37,913 nt of DNA from an uncultured Eubacteriales bacterium (GTDB taxonomy: Bacteria; Bacillota; Clostridia; Christensenellales; QALW01). The stretch lies in assembly GCA_900552055.1 (NCBI GenBank), contig URYI01000006.1, forward strand, positions 1-37,913, written 5' to 3'. A program made the translations under genes and the position numbers. Shown in pieces: positions 7,576-14,785 of this stretch; the first letter of the stretch is position 1, and every line of letters begins with the position of its first letter. Under the pieces are notes generated by a model. It searched no databases. It saw only the letters and a program-made list of their open reading frames with translations, and had not been told where the DNA came from.

Positions 7576-7617
7576 ATGGCAAACGGGCTAGCTATAGCTA
7601 AAGCTATTTCAGTTTAG
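7576..7617 (+). CDS. Possible 13-residue peptide upstream of RNA copy B
   Basis: ATG with GGAGG ten bases upstream encodes MANGLAIAKAISV and then TAG. TATACT at 7553-7558 could be the -10. It stops 30 bases before the structured RNA. It is too short for codon statistics; it may be a leader peptide or chance. Confidence 0.3.
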   Translation: MANGLAIAKAISV

Positions 7618-7647
7618 ACCGTCCATAAACCTGGAATTTAGTTTTTT

Positions 7648-7833
7648 GCGGCATTTAGCCGCATTTTCTTTTCTGTCGGCAAAGTACTGCGGAAAAACTC
7701 CTTATAAGCGAAAAACCGCTTTATAAGCGGTTTCACAAGAACACTGGGGGGTATAAGCAGGGATTAAGTACCGTTCGGAAATCTTGAATTTCCGAGCGAA
7801 CGTCATTTCCGACTAAAAGCGTGTCGACTTTTT
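7648..7833 (+). ncRNA. Structured RNA candidate, copy B
   Basis: Plus-strand counterpart of the RNA at 4551-4715. In order: hairpin GCGGC/GCCGC (7648-7662), 5' strand of the long stem GTCGG (7675-7679), conserved AACTCCTTATAAGCG (7696-7710), an inserted hairpin built from CTTATAAGCG and its near-complement, conserved ACACTGGGGGGTAT (7741-7754), a strong GTTCGGAAAT/ATTTCCGAGCGAAC hairpin, the partner strand CCGAC (7809-7813), and a terminal AAAAG/CTTTT hairpin. The copies share these blocks but differ widely between them, with a compensated pair in the long stem. Confidence 0.6.
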
Positions 7834-7843
7834 CCACCCGCTT

Positions 7844-7875
7844 AACCGGGATAGCAAATGCTATCCCGGTTTTAT
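7844..7875 (+). terminator. Terminator after RNA copy B
   Basis: AACCGGGATAGC pairs perfectly with GCTATCCCGGTT around AAAT, followed by TTTAT on the plus strand only. It also lies just past the stop of the minus-strand membrane protein. Confidence 0.75.
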
Positions 7876-7884
7876 AAACAGCCG

Positions 7885-8184
7885 CTATTTTTCCGGTGGT
7901 TTTGCGCCCCTGCGGAGCGCGGCTATTAAATCCTCATTCTGCTTTCTCCGAACAAGGTCGGGAAGAAGAATGGTATAAAGAATACCCGCAAATCCCAGGA
8001 AAAAGGTAAGAAAAAGCACGCTCTTTTTAAGATGGCCTTTTTGACGCGCTATATCAAACATGCTCCATGCGATTACAGCCCAAACTATAGATATTAAAAT
8101 GAATAAAGCAACGGCTGTATCCGTAACTATTTCTAAATCAAAACCAATTTCCCCCACAGCCAGCAGCAATACTATCATAATCAC
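7885..8184 (-). CDS. Small membrane protein of unknown function
   Basis: Family not recognised. About 99 residues with an N-terminal hydrophobic stretch and two further transmembrane segments (about 27-45 and 55-75 in MFDIARQKGHLKKSVLFLTFFLGFAG), ending in a basic cytoplasmic tail (RRKQNEDLIAALRRGAKPPEK). The start is uncertain: AAAGGAGG lies nine bases before a GTG at 8184, three before a GTG at 8190 and fifteen before an ATG at 8178; spacing favours 8184. The segment pattern recalls phospholipase-D-nuclease N-terminal (PLDc_N) membrane proteins, but the match is weak. It has a perfect sigma-A promoter shared with a TTGCAA repeat, opposite the regulator gene. Confidence 0.7.
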   Translation of the reverse strand: MIMIVLLLAVGEIGFDLEIVTDTAVALFILISIVWAVIAWSMFDIARQKGHLKKSVLFLTFFLGFAGILYTILLPDLVRRKQNEDLIAALRRGAKPPEK

Positions 8185-8263
8185 ATTCACATTCCTCCTT
8201 TACCACATATAAAATAAAAACGGCATCTTATCCAAATATTTGCCCATCCGTTTGGCTAAATTC

Positions 8264-8292
8264 ATTATACCAGTTTTGCAATATATTTGCAA
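8264..8292 (-). promoter_or_regulatory. Promoter of the small membrane protein, overlapping TTGCAA repeats
   Basis: On the minus strand TTGCAA (-35) and TATAAT (-10) are exactly 17 nt apart. TTGCAA is a palindrome and occurs three times (8276-8281, 8287-8292, 8303-8308), so a dimeric regulator could bind here and block the promoter. Confidence 0.7.
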
Positions 8293-8368
8293 GTATTTTA
8301 TCTTGCAATAAAATTCTATATTTTATTAAACAATACATGCATAATAATTCTAAAAGGAGTGCATGCAC

Positions 8369-8566
8369 ATGTTTAAAATACAAAAAGGCTATGACAGCGA
8401 AAGCAAAACCTTCAGACTGCCCGTTGAATTAATAGAGCAGCTGGAAAAATTAGCCGCTCAAAATAAATTATCATTAAATCAGCTGGTGATTCAGTGCTTG
8501 AATTACGCCGTTTCCAATTTAGATCCCGATGGGCAGGAAGAAGGCAAGGAAAAAGATATAAAATAA
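8369..8566 (+). CDS. Ribbon-helix-helix DNA-binding protein
   Basis: A 65-residue protein starting at the ATG nine bases after AAGGAG; the upstream ATG at 8363 is only three bases from it. FRLPVELIEQLEKLAAQNKLSLNQLVIQCLNYAVSNL is a standard ribbon-helix-helix fold: the FRLP strand reads the DNA major groove, followed by two helices. The tail is acidic and charged. Such proteins are antitoxins, phage-type repressors or small autoregulators. No toxin gene follows. The three TTGCAA sites in the divergent promoter region are plausible operators, which would make this an autoregulator that also controls the membrane protein. Confidence 0.75.
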   Translation: MFKIQKGYDSESKTFRLPVELIEQLEKLAAQNKLSLNQLVIQCLNYAVSNLDPDGQEEGKEKDIK

Positions 8567-8655
8567 AAATGAAGGCGGCAATGGGCACAGACACATAAGG
8601 CAGTATTTTGTGCAATGCACCGCGCTGTGCCCAAACGACGCTCCCACTGGCGGAC

Positions 8656-8803
8656 AAGTTAAGTTACCTTGCGGCATTGAGGCTGCTTTGCAGTGAAGTT
8701 TGTTGCGCAATGGCTTTGCGGCAAACTTAACTTCACATTCAATAAATACTTCACTGTAATTTATTTCAGCTTCACTTCAAACTAAAGGTTTGAAACTTCA
8801 TAA
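8656..8803. repeat. Foldback and ACTTCA/TGAAGT repeat cluster
   Basis: AAGTTAAGTT (8656-8665) is mirrored by AACTTAACTT (8724-8733). ACTTCA or its complement TGAAGT recurs about five times between 8693 and 8800, and TTTGAA-type palindromes lie at the end. No protein is encoded. It resembles palindromic debris found near mobile elements of gut Firmicutes. Confidence 0.5.
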
Positions 8804-8811
8804 AATAAGAT

Positions 8812-8860
8812 ACCACTCGAAAAAGAATTCTTTGGTTCTTCTTCGAGTGGTTTTATTTTA
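8812..8860 (+). terminator. Terminator after the repeat cluster
   Basis: ACCACTCGAA pairs with TTCGAGTGGT, with an inner AGAA/TTCT stem, flanked by AAAATAAGAT on one side and TTTATTTTAT on the other, so it could act in both directions. Confidence 0.75.
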
Positions 8861-9010
8861 TACCGCAGCAGCAGGCAGGGAATTTGCACGGCAAATTTTT
8901 ATTCTTTTATAGAAATACTTCCTTATCGGAGATGCCCGATTGCCGCCGCCTTTTTAATTTCACACTCCCGCTTAAACAGCCGCAATAAATAAGCATATCA
9001 AAATAGTATA

Positions 9011-9157
9011 TCAATGCCGGGCGCATTTGCCGCATGCATTTTTGCAGCCCGCCATACAGCCGCCGCATTCCCTTCTTCCCTTTTTCCTGCGCAAATATAT
9101 ACAGCGCACAGCCCAAATTGTATAAATCAGCAAACACGAAATTATTATAACATCCAT
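9011..9157 (-). CDS. FeoB-associated Cys-rich membrane protein
   Basis: A 48-residue protein: one transmembrane helix (IIISCLLIYTIWAVRCIYL), a basic RRKKGRR stop-transfer, then a cysteine cluster CGGCMAGCKNACGKC. This is the typical layout of the small protein encoded just after feoB in many anaerobic Firmicutes. It probably sits in the membrane beside FeoB and handles Fe(II); the exact role is unknown. The start is the ATG with CGGAG eleven bases upstream. It lies 83 bases after the feoB stop on the same strand and is likely co-transcribed. Confidence 0.85.
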   Translation of the reverse strand: MDVIIISCLLIYTIWAVRCIYLRRKKGRRECGGCMAGCKNACGKCARH

Positions 9158-9240
9158 TTTTTTCAAACTCCGCTTATAATATACGCTTGTACCGTTATCT
9201 AACATCCGCCCTGTACCCTTAACGGGCTGATCATTAATCC

Positions 9241-11283
9241 TTATACAAACAACAGAGCTATATGATATACTGCGAAAGTAACCAGCCAAGCCACCATCAG
9301 CTGGAAAAGTGCCGTAAAGCCCATCCAGGCCCAGCTGTGCGACTCCTTGCGTATAGCCGCCAGCGCCGCCGCGCACGGAATATAAAGCAGGCAGAATACC
9401 ATCAGGCAGAAAGCATTAATCTGGCCGAAGCCTATGCCCTGCAATGCCGCTGCAAAAGAGGCCATTCCGTCAGGAGAGCTGGCATTTACTATGCCAAACA
9501 GCACGGCGCAGCTGGATACAACAACTTCCTTTGCTGATATTCCGGCAATAAGCGCTACGGCTATCTGCCAGAAGCCCAGGCCGATAGGCACAAAGAAAGG
9601 GGTTATCCATCTGCCCAATATTGCTCCGAAGCTGTTAGTCATATCCTCCACATAGCCTTGGGGACCGAAATTAAGCAGCGCCCAGATTATAATGGTAGCC
9701 AGGAAAATGGTCGTTCCCGCCTTCCCAAGATAATCCTTTATTTTTTCCCAGACATATATCGCTACCGTCCGTGCGTCGGGCAGCTTATATTCAGGCAGTT
9801 CAATCATCAGATAATTGACGCTCTTTTTCCTGTCAAAAAGATGTATTACTGCCGAAACCAAAATGGCAACCACAATACCTATCAAATACATTGAATAGGC
9901 TACCAGCATTGCGTTCTCGGCAAAAAACATCTCAGCAAAGAGAATATATATGGTAAGCCGGGCATTGCAGCTCATAAACGGCGTTACCAGCATAACCTTA
10001 AATCTGTCCCGCTTATTTTCCAGGGCGCGAGAAGCCATAATGGCTGGGACTGTGCAGCCAAAGCCCAGCAGCATGGGTATAAACGCCTTGCCTGACAGCC
10101 CCAGCTTGCTCATAATGCCTTCCATGACATAAGCTACTCTGGCCATATATCCGCTGTCTTCCAAAAGCGCAAGACATAGAAAAAGTATAAGTATATTGGG
10201 CAGAAAGGTAATTATAGTACCCACGCCCGCAATAATGCCGTCCACCACCAGCGAGGTTATAACCGTACCGGCGTTTACAGCCGCCAGCCCTGATTCTACA
10301 GTGCCCGAAAGCCAGTCTATGCCCGCTTCAAAAAAGCCTTTAATCCAGTCTCCAACCGTAAAGGTCAGAAAAAAGGTAACTGCCATAATGACAAGGAAAA
10401 GAGGTATGCTCCAGATTTTGCTTGTCAAAAGCTTGTCCACCCGCTCGGTAAAAATATCCTGCTTCTGCTTATGCAGCACTACTTCGTCTATTATTTCGCT
10501 GATAAAATCATATTTCTGATTTATAATATCCGATTCATAGCTGCGGTCAAGCACATCAGGCAGATTCACAGGGTATTTTTCCAGTATCTCCTTATCCCCT
10601 TCCAGCAGCTTGATGGCGTGCCAGCGAAGATTCTCTAAATCAGGATAAAGCTTATGAAGCTCAGGCATTATTTTATCTATCCTGTCCTCAATGTCGTCCG
10701 AATACACCATGGTAAATTCCGCATGATGGTCATGCTGGTGCTGGGAAACATCCTTATGATTATGAATGAGGCAATCAGGATTAGCGCTGTCCTTATGATG
10801 GGCCGCGGCATGAAGCAGCGTATCCAGCCCCCTCCGCTTGCGCGCCGAAACCGGAATAACTGGTATGCCCAGCATTTCGGGCAAGCGGTGCATATCTATT
10901 TCCATGCCCCGCTTTTCCACAATATCCATCATATTAAGGGCCAGCACAACCGGCTTGCCCAGTTCCAATAATTGCAGGGTAAGATAAAGGCTGCGTTCCA
11001 ACGCCGAAGCGTCCGCAACATTAATAATTACATCCACTTCCCCGCTTAAAATAAACTGCCTGGAAACCGTTTCCTCCATGGTATAGGATGTAAGGCTGTA
11101 TGTGCCGGGCAAATCCACCAGATGTATATTAAGGCCGTGATCCTTTATTGCGCCTTCTACCTTTTCCACAGTAACGCCCGGCCAGTTTGCCACCTTCAGA
11201 TTAGCGCCTGTATATGCGTTGAAAAGGGTGGTTTTGCCGCAGTTGGGATTGCCGATAAACCCTATAGTCATTTCGTTATTCAT
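9241..11283 (-). CDS. feoB: Ferrous iron transport protein B
   Basis: A 680-residue Fe(II) transporter. The N-terminal G domain shows G1 GNPNCGKTT (11-19), G2 Thr in PGVTVE (near 38), G3 DLPG (57-60), G4 NMMD (117-120) and an SARKRRG G5 (146-152). A helical spacer follows, then two Gate domains and about 8-10 transmembrane segments, with the conserved core GFGCTVPAIMASR and the family motif IELPEYKLPDARTV. Between G5 and the spacer is an unusual His-rich stretch (nine His within residues 158-187). The start overlaps the feoA stop by a few bases, so the two are translationally coupled. Imports Fe(II) under anaerobic conditions. Confidence 0.97.
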   Translation of the reverse strand: MNNEMTIGFIGNPNCGKTTLFNAYTGANLKVANWPGVTVEKVEGAIKDHGLNIHLVDLPGTYSLTSYTMEETVSRQFILSGEVDVIINVADASALERSLYLTLQLLELGKPVVLALNMMDIVEKRGMEIDMHRLPEMLGIPVIPVSARKRRGLDTLLHAAAHHKDSANPDCLIHNHKDVSQHQHDHHAEFTMVYSDDIEDRIDKIMPELHKLYPDLENLRWHAIKLLEGDKEILEKYPVNLPDVLDRSYESDIINQKYDFISEIIDEVVLHKQKQDIFTERVDKLLTSKIWSIPLFLVIMAVTFFLTFTVGDWIKGFFEAGIDWLSGTVESGLAAVNAGTVITSLVVDGIIAGVGTIITFLPNILILFLCLALLEDSGYMARVAYVMEGIMSKLGLSGKAFIPMLLGFGCTVPAIMASRALENKRDRFKVMLVTPFMSCNARLTIYILFAEMFFAENAMLVAYSMYLIGIVVAILVSAVIHLFDRKKSVNYLMIELPEYKLPDARTVAIYVWEKIKDYLGKAGTTIFLATIIIWALLNFGPQGYVEDMTNSFGAILGRWITPFFVPIGLGFWQIAVALIAGISAKEVVVSSCAVLFGIVNASSPDGMASFAAALQGIGFGQINAFCLMVFCLLYIPCAAALAAIRKESHSWAWMGFTALFQLMVAWLVTFAVYHIALLFV

Positions 11284-11509
11284 TTTTCCCGTCTTCCTTT
11301 ATTTCGATATTTTTTGTAATGTTATATCCCAGTGCAAAACGGGTCCCCCTCAGCTTGATGATAAGAATACCCTTACCCTTGCGGTTCAAAACTGAAACGG
11401 GAGTTTTCTGAGTCATCCCTAAAGCCTCCAGCCTGCGCTCCATTTCAAACGGCAGGCTTATATTCTCTACTATGTAGGTGCGCCCTATCTGAGCGTCTTT
11501 TAAAAGCAT
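11276..11509 (-). CDS. feoA: Ferrous iron transport protein A
   Basis: A 77-residue SH3-like FeoA protein, the cytoplasmic partner that supports FeoB. The family core is clear: a MERRLEALGMTQKTPV motif followed by ILIIKLRGTRFALGYNITKNIEI. The ATG has GGAGGG six bases upstream. It is first in the feoA-feoB-Cys-rich unit and overlaps feoB by eight bases. No convincing Fur box was found upstream. Confidence 0.93.
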   Translation of the reverse strand: MLLKDAQIGRTYIVENISLPFEMERRLEALGMTQKTPVSVLNRKGKGILIIKLRGTRFALGYNITKNIEIKEDGKNE

Positions 11510-11602
11510 CCAATCCCTCCGCAGTAAAAATCAAAACAGCCTCAAATTTTATGCCCGTGATTAAAGCCTTTTGTTAAAAAGTCCGGTCCGGAAAATGTCC
11601 GG

Positions 11603-11636
11603 AAAAAAGCCTGCCGCCTCAACAGCGCAGCAGGCT
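11603..11636 (-). terminator. Terminator of the ABC transporter operon
   Basis: On the minus strand AGCCTGC pairs with GCAGGCT across a 15-nt loop, followed by TTTTT. TCCGGA repeats follow (11584-11602). Confidence 0.8.
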
Positions 11637-11653
11637 GAATTGTTAAAGCACGG

Positions 11654-12472
11654 CTATGCCAGATTAAGCCTTTTATTCATTATGCTTTTGCAAATGCCAA
11701 AAGCCGCGCCGAAAATACAGATATATAGCACCGTATTTATAATCGTTACAATATGGTAAGCATCATCTGAGCCCATGAAGCTGTTTGCTGAAATACCCGT
11801 AACAATTATATTTACAAAGCCAGTAACCCAGGAAATACCTATGGTTATGGCAAAATAAAGAAGTATCGCTATAAGCACCTTGTGCTTAGCCGCAATGGCG
11901 CTGCCCAGAGTTATGCAGAGATATATAATCATCATGCTGTAAAAAACATTGACCAGCATGCTTATTATAGTCTCAGCTATAAACAAGCCCGGTTCAATGC
12001 CGGTTAACGAAAAATAATAGTTGATTGTAATATTAATATATAATAATAAATCCTCTCCAACATAATTGCCCGCAGTTTCTAATATGCCTACAAACAGGAT
12101 GCCAAAGGAGGCAATAACGCCTATGCCGGCAATGATTGTCCATACAGCTCCCGAAATCAGCTTGGACCAAAGCAGCTGTGAAGAAGAGACCGGCAAAGTA
12201 AAGGTAAGGTACCCCTCATCATTGTAGAGATTGGTATAAAAGCGATGGATAATAAATACCAGCGTTAGAATACTCACAGCCAGCATGGCCAGAATTGAAA
12301 AAATCATGCCGCTGCTCAAAAAAAGCTGCAGCATAATATTATTGCCGTCCGAAGCCGCAGTCAGCTGGAACATGAGCAAAGTAAGAATGGAAATGAGCAG
12401 CCCGCCGGCAACACACAGCAAAACCTTTTTGTAAAGCGCCTTAAATTCATATTTAATAAGCTTGCCTAACAT
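11654..12472 (-). CDS. ABC transporter permease
   Basis: Start taken at the ATG with GGGAGG seven bases upstream, giving 272 aa; its first bases overlap the stop of the ATPase gene (ATGTTAG). The product has a short basic N-terminus (MLGKLIKYEFKALYKK) and six hydrophobic segments, the layout of ABC-2 type permeases. The conserved FYTNLYNDEGYLTFTLPVSSSQLLWSKL loop after the second segment is typical of the YtrC/D-like branch in Firmicutes. With the ATPase it forms an exporter or sensor-type transporter of unknown substrate. Two permease copies plus two ATPases would assemble in the membrane. Confidence 0.88.
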   Translation of the reverse strand: MLGKLIKYEFKALYKKVLLCVAGGLLISILTLLMFQLTAASDGNNIMLQLFLSSGMIFSILAMLAVSILTLVFIIHRFYTNLYNDEGYLTFTLPVSSSQLLWSKLISGAVWTIIAGIGVIASFGILFVGILETAGNYVGEDLLLYINITINYYFSLTGIEPGLFIAETIISMLVNVFYSMMIIYLCITLGSAIAAKHKVLIAILLYFAITIGISWVTGFVNIIVTGISANSFMGSDDAYHIVTIINTVLYICIFGAAFGICKSIMNKRLNLA

Positions 12473-13164
12473 CTGAATACCTCCCTGAATATTTCGTCCA
12501 GACTCTTGCCCTGTTCTGAGCACACTTGCTGTACGTTCCCCTGCATTATAAGCTGGCCGTATCTTAAAAATATAAAATCATTAAGCACCCGTTCAACATC
12601 AGATATCAGATGGGTGGAAATCAGAACTGAAGCGCCCTCTGCGTAGTTAGATATCACAGTATCCAATATATATTCCCGCGCCGCGGGGTCTACTCCCCCT
12701 ATAGGTTCATCCAGAAGATATAATTTGGCCCTGCGCGCCATAACCATAACCAGCTGTACCTTTTCCTTAGTGCCTTTGGAAAGGGTTTTAAATTTAAACG
12801 CAGGATTTACGTCCAGCCTCCTGAGCATATCCTCAGCCTTTACCCTGTCAAAATCCTCATAAAAATCACTGAAAAGCTTCAATATTTCAGATACCTTCAT
12901 TGCATTATTAAAATAAGTCCGTTCAGGCAAATAGCTGACTATTTTTTTAGTCTCCACCCCAGGTTCCATGCCGTTTATAAGCAGACTGCCGCTTGCAGGC
13001 GTCAGAAGGCCCGAAATCATTTTAATAAGAGTAGTCTTGCCGCTGCCATTAGGCCCGAGCAGGCCTATGATCCGGCCGCTTTCCAGCTTAAGATTAAGAT
13101 TGCTTACCGCCATTAAGCCGTTAAAATTCTTAGACAGGTTAATGCATTCCAAAATCGCCGACAT
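12466..13164 (-). CDS. ABC transporter ATP-binding protein
   Basis: A 232-residue ATPase with all core motifs: Walker A GPNGSGKT (37-44), a signature in the form LSKGTKEKV instead of LSGGQ, Walker B LYLLDEPIGGVDP and the switch-loop His in ISTH. The LSKG form is characteristic of the YtrB branch, usually preceded by a GntR-family (YtrA) repressor gene; no such gene is adjacent. The ATG has AAGGAG eight bases upstream and a good promoter. First gene of a two-gene operon, translationally coupled to the permease. Confidence 0.93.
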   Translation of the reverse strand: MSAILECINLSKNFNGLMAVSNLNLKLESGRIIGLLGPNGSGKTTLIKMISGLLTPASGSLLINGMEPGVETKKIVSYLPERTYFNNAMKVSEILKLFSDFYEDFDRVKAEDMLRRLDVNPAFKFKTLSKGTKEKVQLVMVMARRAKLYLLDEPIGGVDPAAREYILDTVISNYAEGASVLISTHLISDVERVLNDFIFLRYGQLIMQGNVQQVCSEQGKSLDEIFREVFRC

Positions 13165-13203
13165 CTCTTCAACTCCTTTTTAATATAATCAGCAGTTTAT
13201 CTT

Positions 13204-13231
13204 ATATTACACTATTTTATACGCTTGTCAA
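13204..13231 (-). promoter_or_regulatory. Promoter of the ABC operon
   Basis: On the minus strand TTGACA and TAATAT are separated by 16 nt, about 40 bases upstream of the ATPase start. Confidence 0.75.
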
Positions 13232-13597
13232 CTATGAAAATGCCTATTCTCATCAAAAAAATATTTTAAAAGCGCATCCTGTTTTAAAAATCGCTCATTA
13301 CAATTTAAATTCGCAGACCTATCAAATAGTCAAGCGTCTCATTTATAATAATATTCCCCCTGCTGCCTGCAAATTATTTTAGAGTAAAAATGATTTATAA
13401 ATAGTACTTGATATTCCGTTTAATTGATGTTATTATATTAATAATAAATTGTTTATAGAATTTTTATTTTTGTCGGGAAAATCAGGCAGGAAGGCCTGTA
13501 TACCGGCTAAAAGTATGCGTAATATTGATTAAACGCGCGTATAATATAACAGACCCGTCTTAGGTTCGGATATTCTATATTGTTAGGAGGGAATGCT
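13232..13597. other. AT-rich divergent intergenic region
   Basis: About 365 bases without a gene, between divergent units. TATAAT at 13540-13545 may be the -10 for the downstream methyltransferase-like gene; its -35 is not obvious. No terminator is seen. Confidence 0.5.
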
Positions 13598-14785
13598 TTG
13601 ACTTTCGAGCAGGCGCTGAAAACTGATAATCTGCTTTTTGACGGCGCTATATATTCCTTTCTGCAAAAAAGCGGCATTGCGCCCGAAGCCAATCTGCCTT
13701 TATGCAATTTAACCAATCCAGAAATTATAAAAGCCGGGTACGCAGCATACACGCTTGCAGGCGCGGAAGTAATAACCGCCGCAAGCCGTGGAGCGGACGC
13801 TGTAACCCTGGAAGCGAACGGAATTGAGCAAAGCAGCTATGACATATGCTGCGCCGCCGCCCAAAATGCCAAAGAAGGGAGCGGGAACGCATTTACCCTG
13901 ATGGCGCTTGCCCCAATAAGCATTCGGGAATTGACCTTTGACCAAATATATCAAGCCTATGAACCGCAGATAAAAGCTGCATCCGACTGCAAGCTGGACG
14001 GAATTATTCTGGAGGAAATGGCTGATATAGTCCAGGCCAGGGCCGCCTATACGGCAGTGCGTGAAATCTGCTCTCTTCCCGTTATAGTCTCCTTTCAAAT
14101 GGAAAACGGCCAGCTCCCGGACGGTACGCCCGCCTCGGTATGCGCCGGCATATTCCAGTCCATGGGCGCCGACTGCCTGGGCCTGAACTGCCGGGATAAT
14201 CCCCTTTCCCTGCTGGGCGCATTAAGGGATTTCAACACCGGCTCTTCCCTTCCTGTTCTGGTCCGCCCAGATACCGGCAAGGACATAAAGCTTGCTCCCG
14301 AAGAATTTAAAAAAGCTCTCCAGCCTCTGGTTGACGCAGGAGCTGTTCATATAGGCGGAGGGCGCGGTTCAACACCCGAACACATCCGCGCTCTAGGTTC
14401 AATTACCCCTCCCGGAAATAATAAAAGGGAGCTGGACCGGCCGTATATGCTTTCGGACAGCAAAAAGCTTTACCAGATAAATTATCAGCTTGACCAGCCG
14501 TTTGCGCCCGCAGGCGGCCAAACAGCAAGTGAAATATGCTCCGAGGCGATAAAAAGAGCGGACAGCGGCGACTTTTATATTGATATTTCCGCCTTGCCCG
14601 AAAAAACCATAATTCAGCTAATGCCTCTTTTAGAAAAACGGCTCCACAGGCCCCTTATAATAAAAGCGTCCACCTTTGAGCAGTATAAGCTGGCTCTCAG
14701 ATATTACTGCGGAATTGCCGGAGTTACCGGCTGCGATTTTGAGACCTTTCATTCCCTCGCCTATTATGGGCCTGTGCTGATTTAA
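13598..14785 (+). CDS. Homocysteine S-methyltransferase-like protein lacking zinc cysteines
   Basis: The start is a TTG with AGGAGGG six bases upstream; the ATG just before it runs into a stop. Residues 1-270 follow the homocysteine S-methyltransferase barrel (as in the first MetH module): CNLTNPEIIKAGYAAYTLAGAEVI, an LGLNC strand (Cys198) and a TPEHI end. In working enzymes zinc is held by that Cys and by two Cys in a GGCCGTTPEHI motif. Here the motif reads GGGRGSTPEHI (253-263), so two of three ligands are gone. The last ~125 residues are a separate alpha/beta region that I do not recognise. It is either a non-catalytic paralog or has a changed chemistry. Its 3' end overlaps ygiQ on the opposite strand by 62 bases. 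Confidence 0.8.
   Translation: MTFEQALKTDNLLFDGAIYSFLQKSGIAPEANLPLCNLTNPEIIKAGYAAYTLAGAEVITAASRGADAVTLEANGIEQSSYDICCAAAQNAKEGSGNAFTLMALAPISIRELTFDQIYQAYEPQIKAASDCKLDGIILEEMADIVQARAAYTAVREICSLPVIVSFQMENGQLPDGTPASVCAGIFQSMGADCLGLNCRDNPLSLLGALRDFNTGSSLPVLVRPDTGKDIKLAPEEFKKALQPLVDAGAVHIGGGRGSTPEHIRALGSITPPGNNKRELDRPYMLSDSKKLYQINYQLDQPFAPAGGQTASEICSEAIKRADSGDFYIDISALPEKTIIQLMPLLEKRLHRPLIIKASTFEQYKLALRYYCGIAGVTGCDFETFHSLAYYGPVLI

Noticed and set aside
8907..9137. 76-codon minus-strand frame overlapping the Cys-rich FeoB partner
   Set aside because: The other frame matches a known small-protein layout and this one does not.
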